The notes: a model not told the origin generated them from the letters alone. A stretch of DNA of 64,000 nt from Dermanyssus gallinae (GCA_003439945.1 QVRM01007040.1:432001-496000), one strand, 5' to 3'; shown: positions 34,241 through 46,430, counted from the stretch's first letter. Numbers and translations: made by a program.

Positions 34241-34469
34241 AATTGCTTCCAGAGTATACGCTACTATATAAGCGTGCTCGTTATTCTGATCGTGAATAAT
34301 CCTTCGCCCGTAATCCTAAAGGTAGCAACATAAGATGCTGCTGTTTTAGTCTAGTCCTAATCGGACCAAAATATGAGTACGCATTAGTGCAAGCTGCCGT
34401 TATAAGTCGCTAATGGCAGCCAACCGAAAAAAACAATCGCGTGCATATACAGTGCGTATGAAGTCGTAT

Positions 34470-35185
34470 TGGCCGCTTGTCCTACCTAGAAGTCATGTTC
34501 TTGTCTCGAGGTACGAATTTCTCGAGGCACATTAATGAGAGAATTCGGAAAGGATTACAATCCTTTCATAGTATCCTAGATCATCATAAACTATCAATTG
34601 ACGTTGTTGTTCATCTCTTCAATCTGAAAATTGCGCCTTCTGCTTCGTACGGTATATAGGTGATATGGCGTTATTTATCGAAGTTAAACTTTAAGGCGCT
34701 TGGCCAAATCAGGGCCACTTTTCTGAAGAATGCGCTAAGAGTCCACCGCACTAGTCTCAACACATTAGTCTATTTACGCGCGTCGTCTCTGCTATTTGTT
34801 GACAATTTACAAAAATACTCGTTTTACCGAAAACGGCAGTTTTCAACGAGTACATGTCTAAAAGAATAAGCTGGCACACACACATTGACCTGCTCTTTTA
34901 TGAAACCCAGGCAACGACGTGTAGTTTGTGGAAGCGCTGCAATGAAGATAATAGACACTTAATCGCACGATTTGCTGTGGCTTTCACATGCAGATCTGTC
35001 TTGAAGAGAAGTACCATTAAATTCCCTCTCTATGCCTGTGCAACCTCTGCGGGGGACAGTGCGACTTATATCCCTTCCAACAATGCGATAGAACAATTCC
35101 GTTGACTCGACTTATATATCCGTGATGAATATACGTAAATGCAGATGTGTGTTCCAACCATCGGTTAATAAAGATCAAGGACGTA
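34470..35185 (+). mobile_element. LINE-A copy, thumb to 3' end
   Basis: The frame 34,477-34,659 (YLEVMFLSRGTNFSRHINER, then LFNLKIAPSASYGI) and the frame 34,660-34,869 parallel the distal half of LINE-A at 29.9-30.2 kb. The finger is readable at about 35,028-35,085 as CLCNLCGGQCDLYPFQQC. The tail CCAACCATCGGTTAATAAAG near 35,155-35,175 matches the tail of the 28.7 kb copy. The RT catalytic part is missing. Confidence 0.7.
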
Positions 35186-37104
35186 TTGGCAAACGTTTGC
35201 AAAAATTAAGTTTTTTTTCTTTATTTGCAAACATTCTCAAAATGTGACCGTCAGCCATTTTATTCTATTGCAATTAAAAAAATGTAACGTGTACATTCAA
35301 AAATTATTTCAGCAGTTACAGATCCGGATCGCCAATTGAATCAACGGATGCCTCGTGGATGGGGCTTTTTGAACGCCAAAAATCCAGCATAAAGAGCCGA
35401 GACATGATAAGTAGCGGATTGCGGCATGCACGCATTAGCCTATCTTGTTAGTACCTATTGATCTCCGAAGGTAACGTATAGGTAAGCTTGTACAGCAATG
35501 TGAACTGGCGCTCCACCACGTTGAAACTACATTTCTGAGTAAGTACAGTCTCGAACGTCTAATAAAAGTGCTCGCGGAGAATGTAGTATATTTCTTCACA
35601 TAAGCCTCTAGAGCTCAAAAAAGGACCTTAAACGTAGTTTTTTACTATTATCCTAGATTTTTCTTCTGAACAAGCCAATATGTCTAGTTGTCCTGTCAAA
35701 TAGATTGCTCTCTGGCAATCCCACAGTTTCTAAGGCGATTTCCGGTCAGCCACATTAGTATATCAAATATTACTATTTTCGTCGTCACTCATAAGTAAAA
35801 CATTGTACTTAGGAGTATAAACATCTCCTTCTCTAAACAAAAAAGAACGTTACCAAACATCCTGCATTTGCTCAAATTTTGTTTATCGATTTGTCTACAT
35901 ACAAGTGACGTTCATTTTCAGAGAATCGCTGGAAGACTCAGGAGTGCCATCCGTTTTTCACACGGCCATTGTCTGTCCAATATATAGAATAGACTCCAAA
36001 GCTTTGCCTAGCAGCAAGATACCTATTTCACTGAGTGGTGGCTTGTACGAGCGTCGGCGCCAAAACTATACATGAGAACTTATTCCAGTCTTATCCCATG
36101 TGACCACAGGGGAATAGTTGTGCAGTTAAGTCTCTTGCCGAGGTTTCAATATAGCGGGTACTGCTGCCTTCCGAAGGTATCGTTATGATTGCGTTAAGCT
36201 CTAGATGTCTCGTTAATCTGCTGGAAAAGCTTGGCGGGTGTAAGCCGCTCATCCTCAATAGCTCACCGCATGCCGGGAAAGTGAACGGTTCTCATGTCGG
36301 GGTTCCTATTCTCAAAAGGGCAACCACGCAGAAGGCGTGAGGTCCCAGCATGGTGTCCAGCTGTGGGGAGAGTATGGCCTTGAGCCACTCCCCGCTAAAC
36401 GGATCGTGTACAACGACACAACCCGGCCTCTCTCGTATCGCCCACAGATGATGCAGTCTCCGTTGTTATTCTCTAACTACGTTGTCTGTCCGGTTTACGC
36501 TGAATCAGGTGTTCCTCTAGAGGCTGAAATCCATTTTAGTCGTACTTCTGCTCTAAGATTCCTCTTCTGTTTTACAGATAGCTTCCTCCTTTCCTATTCT
36601 CCTTGATAAATGGTTAGCCGGGATGGGGACCGGCGCGATCGCTCGGAATCGAGGAAAAATAATCTGGAGAGGCAACGTTTCTAAACTATAGAAGATATAA
36701 AGGAAAAATAGCAGAAGCAACTCAACTCGATTTCGAAAGATGCGTTCAAAAGGTATTTCGAATAGTGGGAAAGAAGGTGGCACAGGCGCACTGCAGCGGG
36801 CCGTCCTATTTTGAAGAAACAAAACACGTTGAAAAATTAAAATGTACATTTGTTGAATAAATATGTTCCAGGTAGCCCTACACTCTGCCAAAGCTGTAAC
36901 TCAACAGTAGTTGAATATTAGGCTCAAAAAGACGCATTGTTGTATTCATTGATAGTATTTGAAGGTTCTGACCTATGTGTGAATAGAGGCAAGAGGCGTC
37001 CGACACCTGACGCCGAGGTGCTAGGTAAAGGTCGTTTTCTTTTAGCGTAGTCTCAGAACCAAATACGAGAAGGAGTTGGCAAACTCCACAAACAAAAAAA
37101 AGAA
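35186..37104. other. No recognisable gene
   Basis: About 1.9 kb of mixed sequence. ORFs such as 36,553-36,891 (-) and 36,337-36,606 (+) overlap and show no known domain. No inverted or tandem repeats of note were found by eye. Confidence 0.4.
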
Positions 37105-37195
37105 GTGGGCACCGAGCAAGATGGCTTAGTGGCAAAGCCTTTGCCTTGCATTTGGGAGGACTGGGTTCGAGACCCAGACCGGCCACTCTTAAATT
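37105..37195 (+). mobile_element. tRNA-like SINE head (second SINE type)
   Basis: TGGCTTAGTGG (A box, 37,121-37,131) and GGTTCGAGACC (B box, 37,164-37,174) lie at normal tRNA spacing. The T-arm CTGGG-TTCGAGA-CCCAG is a perfect 5-bp stem. The acceptor strands do not pair, so it is not a functional tRNA. It continues into ...CGGCCACTCTTAAATTGG, like a SINE body. The sequence differs from the four GTCGAGC-type SINEs, so it is a separate family. Confidence 0.65.
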
Positions 37196-39185
37196 GGTTT
37201 GCATGGTTTCCAATTTAGACAAGGTAAATGCCGGAGTGGATTAAAATTAGCCATGACATGAAAAAAACGTACACGGGCAATAGCCTTACGGAATGCCCTA
37301 AAAAAAAAAAACAGTGGTTGGCCACAACAGGGTATTATGTCTGCTGCAGACAATCGATCCCCATGGCAGAACTTGATGGCTTTCGTCGTCCGGGAATTTA
37401 TTTGCAGGACATTAGGATTAAGGTAAGTTTTCAAGGCGGCGACAATTATACGAATGGTACCGCGGTGCCAGTGGGTCACCACTATAGTATCCGCATACAT
37501 GACGACGACGCGTTTCTAAATTCTTCCCGCACATTGTGGGCTAGGTTTGTAATGAGTAAGGAAAAGCGAGAAAATCGGCTTGAGGGGGCCTCATGTTTTG
37601 ACTCAGCTGCAAGATGCCTGCGCCCGCTATGTCTCCTTCATGGTGGTCTTCAGCAAAGCAGCTAGAAGGCACTCGTAAAACGAACAAGAACCACCCACCC
37701 CAGTGTGTCGAAATGAATCGACTAGTAAGTGACGGGAAGCTTGGTCAAAGGCCTTGGCAAAATCAATAAAGGCGGCGTGCAAGTAACCCCCTCGCACAAT
37801 CAATATCCGCTCAAATTCCGATTGGAGTACATGGATCGCGTCCTGTGTACCTCGAGCATCTTAAAATCGAATTGTTTCAAGGATGGGCTTTCTCCACAGC
37901 TGGAAACACCTTAAGATAATAAGCATTGCGAACATTTTCTCAAGTGTGCTTCGATGCGATGTCTCAGTGGAAATGTGTATCATCCACGTTGTTGCCGTCT
38001 TTACCCTTAAATAGTAGAGTAAGCATGATCTCGTGCCAAGTGTAGGGTGTGTGTCTCCCGCTGAGTACCTGGTTTAACAGATTATACAGCATCCCAGCTA
38101 AAGCATGGCATAACTCAACCAAATGTTTATGATAGATTTCATTAGGGCCAGTATTATTATTCTTAGACAGCCCCGCGCGCTATCGGTACAATCTCTTCCA
38201 TTGCAAACGGCGAATTCATGTGGTGTTGCTCCAGAGTGAGCGGTTGCTCAATAACTCGGTCTGGTGCAGAGGCGTTTGCATAGAGCAGGAAAGCAATAAA
38301 GTGCTACCGTACTACTTTTTTGTCATGCGGTGCATGCCTTTGCTCCGCCGGCGAGCAATGTAGATGAGAGGTTAGCGCTCTGTTTTCTTATGCAGACGCA
38401 CTCGCGAATCGGGCGCTTATTCTTTTTAAGCAGTTCCGTGCAAGTCACTCTCTGATGGTTACACAGCGCCCTACGATCAACCATCTGGAGATCGGGTTGT
38501 AAAGTCCGTGCTTGGCGCAGGAGCCCCAAACTAGCCAGCGTTTGAGGTAGCAGGCTTGTTTAAAACAGTTCCACCCCCGCCTTGTCTGTACTTCTTCTTA
38601 ACTTCAGCTGTCCTAACGGTGGCTTCCAATGCGTGATTGCGCTGCTCAACTTCAGAGGTTAATCTCAGTAGCCCTGATTCGCGCGTTATTACACGCAGGT
38701 CTAGCTGCCTAGACTAATAAGTTGTCGGCTGCCAACGAGGGGCGCGTCCTTGGGCAGGCAAACACAGAGACACCAGCACCGGAATGTGCTTCCGTGCTGA
38801 AATATCGAGAACCTCGCATCCCTGAAATTCCGTCGGATGTGAAAATTTTGAAAGAGGAGGTCAATAGTTCCCACTTTGGTAAACGTTCGTTTGCACAATG
38901 CAGGGCTCTGTTCTCCAGTAGCTCAGGAAACCAATCATCCTTCCTGTCGGTGGCGCCACTGTCAATACGACAGTTGAAGTCGCCGCCTAATAGAATGGGT
39001 AGTTGGAGGTTAAGCCGCGCTAGGCATGCACTGACCGCATCGATTGACGCACTGGTCTATCTTAATATCCATCTAGAGGACTCGCTAGCAGATAAAAACC
39101 TTGCATCTCATCGAAATGCAGTTCAGGCAAGCGTTCTGGTAGTTGTAAAGTTATAAATAAACCTTCGCCAATTCAAAATCAATAA
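37190..39185 (-). mobile_element. LINE-C relic, endonuclease and RT
   Basis: Reverse strand, 5' to 3': PILLGGDFNCRIDSGATDRK near 38,930-38,990, the GDFN metal-binding motif of APE-type endonucleases; then HTPYTWHEIMLTLLFKGKDG near 38,000-38,070, an RT fingers block; then MYADTIVVTHWH at about 37,465-37,500, where the second Asp of YADD is replaced by Thr; then LQINSRTTKAIKFCHGDRL. The palm motif with the first Asp is not readable. Frames are broken throughout and the active site is mutated, so the element is inactive. The family differs from LINE-A and LINE-B. Confidence 0.55.
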
Positions 39186-40693
39186 TTTGCAACTGGAAAT
39201 ATCTTGCAGCTGCCTTTGCAGAAAACACCATTTCTGTCTAGCTGTTAAATACAATGTAAAATGAGATATCTGTCAATAATGGATTTGTCATCCATTTACC
39301 TAATCCTATCGCTTCGTCTAACTCAAAATCCCTAATCGCTCCCAATCATTCACACTTCCTAACTAGATGACCTATCGATTCCCTTCTTTATCCGATAAAC
39401 CTTTGTTTCGAATTCCTCGCAGCAGGCCTGCTCCCTCGTGTCTAACATACCAGCTCTCGCATCCGCTGACAGCTCGCCGCCTCGTGTATTATCGAATAAT
39501 CACAGAATCCCACCCCACTTAAAATTTCATATTTCCGTAAACTTCATTTAAACTAGTTTTCTTCATAAGTACAGCCCGCGTGCCTTTTTACATACTGCAT
39601 ATTCCTAACCATTGTCCGTTATTTAGTTCTCCAATTCTACTACTATGATTTAGCTTACTTTGCACGTTCAAATCAATAATTTTGACGTTTCGCCCTTTCC
39701 TTCAAGAAACTCCCTACCACAATTGAAACAGCACCCTAATAAAAACGAATTACTTCCTTCTGAATCCCATCTAATTTCCAGCATAAACTATGTACTAGAA
39801 CAACGTTTGCAAATATCAGCCCCGTCACATACATTGCCTTCCAAATGTCCCTTGTAGCCACATATCTATTGAGCCCCCATAGACTCTTGCACCTTATCGA
39901 ATTCCTTCCCTTGTCTGCTTTCTTTATTATATTATTAACACAATCTTCCTGTCTTAGCATTTTGATCCTTCAACGCTAGAGTCATAATTAATTTAGGTAC
40001 CCTAACTCTCTTTTCTGTAACCTTAACTTCCGCCTTAATGGTACCCCCAAAAATACTTAAATAACGCTCTTCTTTCCGCAAAACACCATATCTCATCCAT
40101 CTGTTGCCTCCCCACATGCACCAAGCATATATGCTGTCTTCCCTTTAAATCTTCTAATACCTTGTTCCATTTCTTCTACCCCTGTGATAATTCCCGTATT
40201 CTTTCTCGACTTCCTTTTACTCACTCCATTGTATCGCCGCATTCATTCCTCCTTTTGTGTATACTTTTTTGTACTCATGGTTAGCCATTCTTTTTCCGCA
40301 CTGACTACATACGTCCATACAGTTTTGCCCGTTGTCCTCTTGGACTATTAAATTCATATTCGTCCTGCCGTTTAATTCCGTTTTATGCCAAATGCTGAAC
40401 CTTCACCTTTGCCTTCATATATTTTTGCCAGCATTCCTCTCCTTTATGCGGGTTTCTACCCACCACCTTTCGGTGCTCCTTGTTCCATTTCTTCCTCTCG
40501 AATAGTGCCTCCTCAATCTGCTTATTCTACCATCCCCCCTCTCTCTCTCTCTCCTACGTCCTTAACGACTTAATAGCATTCATAATATTTATCCCGTTTT
40601 ATTTGATTTATTTCATCTAGATTCATCTTTATGTTATCCACTAGCAGATGTTTACGTTTATCTATTATATGTGCTTGTGTATCCCCTTTTTGT

Positions 40694-40709
40694 CTACCTT
40701 CAACTTATG
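40694..40709. repeat. Target-site duplication of nested R1-like insertion, left
   Basis: CTACCTTCAACTTATG. The diverged partner at 41,325-41,340 is CTTCCATTTAATTATG. The match is imperfect (11 of 16), but both copies fit the expected continuity of the interrupted LINE-B frame (SDHN-x-LKV). Confidence 0.5.
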
Positions 40710-41324
40710 AGTAGGCATCCCCCGCCCTGTAGTGTGCACCCAATTTACCCCAGGCGCCCGCCTTCGCATCCTGATCCCAAACATCAAAAATAGGCTTGAA
40801 ACGACCGGGAAAAGAACTAACATTCTACACCACCCAGGTCCTCGCAGGTCACCGGGACTTCCAGTCCTACCTGTTTAGGATGGGGAAGGCCCCTAGCTCC
40901 GCGCGCGTCCACTGCGGAGATGAACTCGATATACACCCCGGAACACACCGTGTTGAGGTGTTCAGCATGGGCGGATCAACGTGCACAGCTACTGGCGCTG
41001 TTAAGGAATATAACAGCTCTTAACCTGCGGAACATAACCAAGAAACTAAAGGACAAGGGCCCTTGTCAAAGGGTCTTTGTTCGCCCGTTCCTCCCCTTGG
41101 CTCCGGGAAAACACGCCCGCCAGAAGTAGTAGACTCGCCCCCCCCCCCCCCCCCCTCTGACTGTTTGATAGTATGCGCAAGCAGTTCCCAGTCAGACTGG
41201 AGGACGGGGACATTACTGTTTTATAGTGGGTTGGAGTCCCGCACTACCGGTCCGCGTTTACAGGAGGGGTCCCTGCCGCGGCGTCCGTGCCTGGAACCGC
41301 GTTTTTCAATTAGTTTCCTAAAAA
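40710..41324 (+). mobile_element. R1-like LINE 3' fragment nested in LINE-B
   Basis: The frame 40,796-41,023 contains FYTTQVLAGHRDFQSYLFRM, equivalent to the L(T)Q.LTGHG.F..YL block of R1-type C-termini. In the shifted frame from 40,920 are EHTVLRCSAWADQRAQLLAL, the EHT..RC part of the C-terminal finger. A C-rich tract lies at 41,138-41,156. The end has GGTTGGAGTCCCGCACTACC, similar to the R1-like 3' UTR at the left window edge, and stops near ...TTTCCTAAAA. It is 5'-truncated and inserted in the opposite orientation to its host element. Confidence 0.65.
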
Positions 41325-42500
41325 CTTCCATTTAATTATGATCACTACCAATATTCCATTTATTTTCTTTATATATAATCATCTCTTCTATCCGTTCCCG
41401 TATTAACATTTCTTTAACTATAATATAATCCACACATGACGCTTTTCATTGTTGACCATACGTATCTTTCAACCACTATTTTACTTAAATTAAGTATATT
41501 TAGCCCTGTCGTTATTACCCGTTTTAATAGCACTTTCCCTTCCATATCCTCCCTCCCGTCCAACTGATGATTGTGGGCGTTCGTATGTCCAAGACATCAC
41601 TCCCATCACTACTTACGACCTAAGCACCCCCCTAAGCCCTTCAGTATCAACCACCACCAAGTCTGTTCTTTTTTTTTTTCTTGTCACCCCCCATGATAGC
41701 CTTCCTACGCTTACTGCAAAACTCTTTATTTTCTTACTTGCTTGCAAACCTCCCCAACCGCTTCCATCTCACCATTTGCCTGTATTACATCTATTAATCC
41801 CCCGTTCTACAATATAAAACATATCGATATCCTCCTCAGTCAATTCCACAATAGCCCGAGGAAGTTCCCCCTCTCTTTCCAATAATTTTAGCCCCGTTGT
41901 ACCCCTCCCCTTTCAACTATTATTTCACTCTCAATATGCTCGAGTCCCCAGCAATTACTGCCCTTTTTCCATTTGGTCGTAGGTCTCATTGTTGCTGCTG
42001 CTTGCTGCTGCTCCACTGTCTCCAGCTGCTGTTTATTTTGTTGGTGCGTTATATCTTCCAGTGCAGAAACAACAACATCGTCGGCTCAAGATCCACCAGC
42101 TCCTCGTCGGCTAGGCTCGCCTCGTCTTTTATTTCTTCCACTTTCACTTGATCCACGCCAACCGTTTTTAGCTTTTTCTTGATCCACGCCAACCGTTACG
42201 ATCATCTTCGTTGCCTGGCGTTCCTGGCACTGGCGCTCATAAACTCTCTTCTCTATGCTGCCGAGTCGTTCGATCAATTGCCTCCGCTTAATCGCGCCAT
42301 GATCTTCTTCTCGCTCTGCCCCTAAAGCGGCTTTCCTCTCTTCAATCTTGCAAGCCTTTTTTGCACACCCATCATACACGTCTCCCACTTGTGCTGCATA
42401 GCGTTTGCAACGCCGCACCACTTGACCGCTTCTGCCTTTACCTTCGGTTTTTATCCCGGCACTCATCTGCCGGTGTATGTAGCACACCCCGTGCAACTAG

Positions 42501-43240
42501 CAAATGGCGGATTCTGCAGGCCTTGTCCTGTCTATTATATTTCCACACGTGCACATAGATTTTCTTCTTAAAGTTTTACGTATGTTATCACCATAACGCC
42601 ACTCCGCGTGTTTACGGCCCCAAAGATATTCTTGGTGTTGTCAACTCCGTCGGGCGACATATCAAAGTTTTTTCGCAACATATTGCCACAAACACTCTCT
42701 CTTTCTCTCTCTATATATATAAAATATTGTGATGATTTATTAATCATTTACAATACGTTTGCACACTCAGCAGTGCTCATTTATATATATATATATATAG
42801 CGCCAGCCCTGCGCGGCTCTTTGCACGTTGATTTACGCACACTTTCAAATGCGTTCCAACCACATGCATATACACTATAGAGCGGTTGTCATTTACGCCT
42901 TCATGCAGTTTCTGGGCCACTTGTGAAGCAAAACTATGGTCGTACACCAAGAACACTACTCTAAAGCTATCTATATTCGCTTTCACTACCGTCACTACGA
43001 CGATGCCAAAGCTAATAGGGCAAATATCTAACGAGATTTGGACTGCCAGGATTCGCCTTATCTGCCAAACGAGTCAGTAATTGATATGGCTTTAGGCCGT
43101 ATCACTAGTTGGCGTTGATTTCCAGGCCTCTGTGCCATTTTGAATGCCCTGTAAATAACAATCCTGTTCAATCCGGGTCCTGATCGGAATTTTTGGGGCT
43201 ACTGCTCTAGAATAACGCAGTGTTTATTTTATCTAACCCA
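42501..43240. other. No recognisable gene; (AT)n at 42,781-42,800
   Basis: A spacer with short (AT)n tracts and overlapping ORFs of no recognised family. Confidence 0.4.
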
Positions 43241-43241
43241 A

Positions 43242-43242
<1 letters not shown>

Positions 43243-43272
<30 letters not shown>
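43243..43272. repeat. (AT)n microsatellite
   Basis: A 30-bp dinucleotide array immediately 5' of the next LINE fragment. Confidence 0.9.
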
Positions 43273-43275
<3 letters not shown>

Positions 43276-44440
43276 GCTGTAGTAGATCGCATAAGCAGAC
43301 CCCCGTCGGAAACGTGCATAGACCACATTGCTGTTTTTAACTAAAGTTTACCATTATCCAGTCTGCGGTTCTCTAAACTCAGCTATTCTCTTATCATCAC
43401 CCGATTCTCGTATCTCTTTCTGCTACTAAAACGTTGGCCGATTTGGCTATAAACCCGTGTAGAGGCCATAATAAGGCTGACATTGATATGTTTCTATGTT
43501 TTACTTACGGCTTACAAGATGTTTCGTGGTTTAGCGGTTTAGAATTCAACCGGTGTAAATTCCGCTTTCAACGCTTTCAGAAAAAAAAATCCTACTTCTT
43601 ATTTACTAAAAGGGTTTGCTTTCTCGAGGTTTACGGCGGGTGTGGTGCAGGGTTAATAAAATGTACCACAGGCATCGTAAGATGAATTCGGTGGACCCGA
43701 AAACCGCCTATTTAAAAAGTCATCGCCGCTATCTCAATGCAATCCGCGCGTCGAGAACAGCATTCCATCGCAATATTTTGGATTCTTGAATGGCGACTCC
43801 ACTCAACTCTGGAAATTCATCAAGGTAGTCTGTAGTGGGCGACACGATTCTGTGGACTTATCGTCTGCATTATTAGTTGGCGAGGATACAATCTTGAAAA
43901 ACCCGGCAGAAATTTCAGTCGAGTTAAACCGCCACTTTAGCAAGTTAGTTAATTTTACCGTCGCTTACCTTGAGGCGATCGAACCATATCTTTGCTCTTC
44001 TCGACTTAATGAGCTATGACAAAAATTATCATATATTTTCACTCTCTAATGTCTCTGCTTCCGAGGTTCTTGGTATTCTTCTTTGTCTTTAGGCAAACTG
44101 CAGTCAAGATGTTATATGTGTGCCTGTAAAATTGTTAAAGCTAGAAGTTCCATCGATTACAGAACCTTTGACTACCATTCTGAATCATTAGTTTGAGTCT
44201 AAGAGTTTCCCATTACGGTTAAAAGCTACGGCGGTCCTTCATTTGGTTAAGAAAAGAAACCAGTGTCCGATTTGGTCGAGGTAAATAAGTTTTGTCTCGC
44301 GGTTTTCCTAAACGTGCCGGCTGCTTTCAATTTTCTTAATCATTCCTTTTTGGTCCAGATGCTCACTTAACAACGTTGCTCAGCGCCAGCAGTTGCCTGG
44401 TTTAATTCCTATCTCTCAAGACGGAGACAGGTGGTTTAAA
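43273..44440 (+). mobile_element. Jockey/CR1-like LINE (J1) relic, endonuclease end and RT start
   Basis: Near 43,280-43,340 a frame reads VVDRISRPPSETCIDHIAVF, matching VHTIDRVTRPSSATCIDHTA of the long J1 copy at 54.96 kb. The frame 43,786-44,019 contains LWKFIKVVCSGRHDSVDLSS and ISVELNRHFSKL, parallel to LWKYINKACG...IADELNLHF in J1. Further on are VPVKLLKLEVPSITEPLTTI and, after a gap, VFLNVPAAFNFLNHSFLVQM. The last corresponds to the palm motif FLDVASAFNCLDHGLF with Asp changed to Asn. The YADD part is missing. The copy is inactive. Confidence 0.7.
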
Positions 44441-44489
44441 TTATTATGGTTTATTAACACCCAGGTTGGGTAAAATTATAAACATATAC

Positions 44490-44705
44490 ATCAGACACAA
44501 CTAGTGCTTACTTTACGTCATTGGGTCTTCTCTTATCTTGCTAGTTCAGCTATTGATTGAACTGCTGGACATGCTGCGACGTGGTATCTATCGCACTGGG
44601 CAGAGCACCTCGTGCACCTGCAACACTCCTGAGGAATGTGGAATTCTTCCGTGCTGCATAACACGTGATGAAACCCGTGGGCTGCAAACGCCGTAGTACA
44701 GGTGG
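44490..44705 (-). mobile_element. LINE-A 3' tail, uninterrupted version
   Basis: The reverse strand reads AFAAHGFHHVLCSTEEFHIP then CCRCTRCSAQCDRYHVAACP and a UTR identical in layout to the 14.2-14.6 kb copy but without a SINE. It serves as the empty-site reference for that SINE insertion. Only the finger and tail remain. Confidence 0.7.
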
Positions 44706-45167
44706 TTTAAATGGAGTTCTCAAAGCAGCAGTTTCTTATTTGTTTGAATTATATCTGCTTTGGCCTTATTGCGGTTTTTAAAAATATGTGGCTTATTTCT
44801 ATTCATCTTGCTAGGACTATAACAAATGCTTCTGTTATTTAACTATTATCGAATATTCGTCTATATGCAAGGTCGAATATCAATCAGTCTTGCCTTCGAT
44901 TTTTAGCTGTGAGCCTGTAGGGGACATGCTAGTCGAGTGTAACGTTTTTTGGGATTAAAGTATTGAGGCAAATAATCCCAGGGGTAAATTCTTTCCCTCC
45001 TACTGCTGTTGCCAGTAGAGCAATCATTCGTCTATTACCTACCGATGATATAGAGTTCCCTTCGTCGCGAGACTCGCGAGGATTTTTTATGTGCTAATTA
45101 GTGCACTTTTTGCGATGTTAAACCGTATCGAAATTTAAAATGATTGACTAAGTAATTCGTTTTTTAG
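44706..45167. other. No recognisable gene
   Basis: AT-rich spacer with no supported coding content. Confidence 0.4.
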
Positions 45168-45216
45168 ATATTGTGAGAACTCAAGATTTTTTATAACCCT
45201 TAAGTTCTCACAATAT
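45168..45216. repeat. 14-bp perfect inverted repeat, 21-nt loop
   Basis: ATATTGTGAGAACT at 45,168-45,181 and its reverse complement at 45,203-45,216. It lies right at the outer boundary of the adjacent J2 LINE fragment. Confidence 0.9.
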
Positions 45217-45670
45217 AGGCCTAGAGATCCTCCGTTGATATAGGTCGCTAATGTAGCGCTTGTATGCGATAAACACAGGAACTATGTTGCTAGCTTGACG
45301 CGTTGTCGTTAGCTTTTCCACGAATATCTCGTTGAATTGACGCAGGTTCTGTCTCAGCTGGAACAACCTTCCTGACTAAGCTTTTTAATCATGTCAATTT
45401 TGTGGGGAATGTCGATATGGCACCGGTCAACATGACAGCGAAATGCAACCCGTTTCTTAAATTTCCGTTCCACTCGTTCCAGGCAAGCTTTGTCCTTAAT
45501 AAGACTCGGAACCCACGCCGGTGCTGCATATGTCAGTAGCGGCAGTGTGCATGCAGTATACAGTTAGACGTACAGCTCAGGAGAGCATATGTCTAAGCAG
45601 CAAATGATTGGAAGATCCAATTTGCACGATGAGAAGCCCTCGTGACAACATCAGTTATATGTTCGGAGTA
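45210..45670 (-). mobile_element. J2 LINE 3' fragment, second copy
   Basis: A diverged direct duplicate of 26,190-26,600, in the same orientation. The reverse strand carries KACLERVERKFKKRVAFRCH, the counterpart of ACQEQVKRKFTKRGAFGCH in the first copy. Small indels distinguish the copies, for example a 15-bp insertion near 45,425. The RT catalytic region is not included. Confidence 0.7.
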
Positions 45671-45689
45671 CCTTCATTTGTTGCTGTTA

Positions 45690-45750
45690 TTTATATATAT
45701 ATATATATATATATACTGCACACAATGTTGAATCAACACAACTATATATT

Positions 45751-45790
<40 letters not shown>

Positions 45791-45810
45791 ATATATATAT
45801 ATATATACAT
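45690..45810. repeat. Three (AT)n arrays
   Basis: Arrays at about 45,693-45,715, 45,757-45,785 and 45,790-45,806, separated by short unique sequence. Confidence 0.9.
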
Positions 45811-46182
45811 ACATGGAAGCAGTACGAGCGGGTTGCTGTAACATTATGCCTCCGTTTTATGTGTTCGGAGAATACGAGGTGCCGCTAGACGCTGTCTGAC
45901 TGCTGGTTGCTGAGCTAGGCGTCACGCCACGGACGTGGCGGAAAAGGATAGAGGAAATACGACGTCATAACTCACCGATGGATGATCGGTGCTTCACGCG
46001 CGAGCCGGCATATATATATTTATATATATATATATATATATAGCAAGGCTTGGCGGTACAAAAGGCAACGCCCATCCGTTCGGCGCGGAGGAGGGGGAGA
46101 CGATCTCCGGGTGCTCCGTGCAATGGTCCATGCGGACTTACACATGCGGACCGCACTGTCTAGTTCCGCTGTGACTAATACT

Positions 46183-46430
46183 GCTGTTGTTGGTGTTGGT
46201 GGTGTTGTTGTTGTTGTTGCTGATGTTGATGTTGTTGTTGGTGTTGTTGTAGGTGTTGTTGTTGGTGGTGTTGTTGATGCTGTTGTTGTTGTTGTTGGTG
46301 TTGTTGCTTCTGCTGCTACGGCTTCAACGGCTCGGTCTTCCTCGACCTGCTGCCAGAAGCAAACGAGAAAGAGAGCAGATCGAGCAATAACAACAACAAC
46401 ATCAACAACAACGATAACAACAGCAGAAAT
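46183..46430. repeat. (GTT/GGT)n tract followed by (AAC)n tract
   Basis: About 130 bp of impure GTT/GGT/GAT trinucleotides (46,183-46,310) is followed 70 bp later by AAC-rich repeats (46,387-46,425). The two can pair as a large hairpin. ORFs of 168 and 186 residues over this region (Val-rich on one strand, Thr-rich on the other) are translation of the repeats. Confidence 0.85.

Larger units (their letters stand above)
39200..42500 (-). mobile_element. LINE-B relic (ORF1?, endonuclease, RT), interrupted
   Basis: Reverse strand, 5' to 3': an open frame 42,496-42,086 of 136 residues rich in Lys, Arg and Glu (possibly ORF1 or leader); an endonuclease tail with GLNILNLSKIVVERYVWS and the terminal motif NIGSDHN at about 41,335-41,352, the SDH catalytic motif of APE endonucleases. 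An R1-like insertion follows. Then a linker HKLKVDKK, KKWNKEHRKVVGR near 40,440-40,480, and RT thumb pieces NRYVATRDIWKAMYVTGL and GSFLKERAKR near 39,680-39,870, which match the forward copy at 20.4-21.2 kb. The RT palm (YADD) is not present. The C/T-rich + strand over 39-42 kb reflects its coding strand composition. Confidence 0.55.

Noticed and set aside
37105..37195. Functional tRNA-Ala-like gene
   Set aside because: A and B boxes and the T-arm are good, but the acceptor strands do not pair and the anticodon stem is poor. A SINE head fits better.
41138..41156. Poly-C run as a special structure
   Set aside because: It lies inside the R1-like 3' fragment, where other copies also have G/C-rich runs. 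It is probably slippage.
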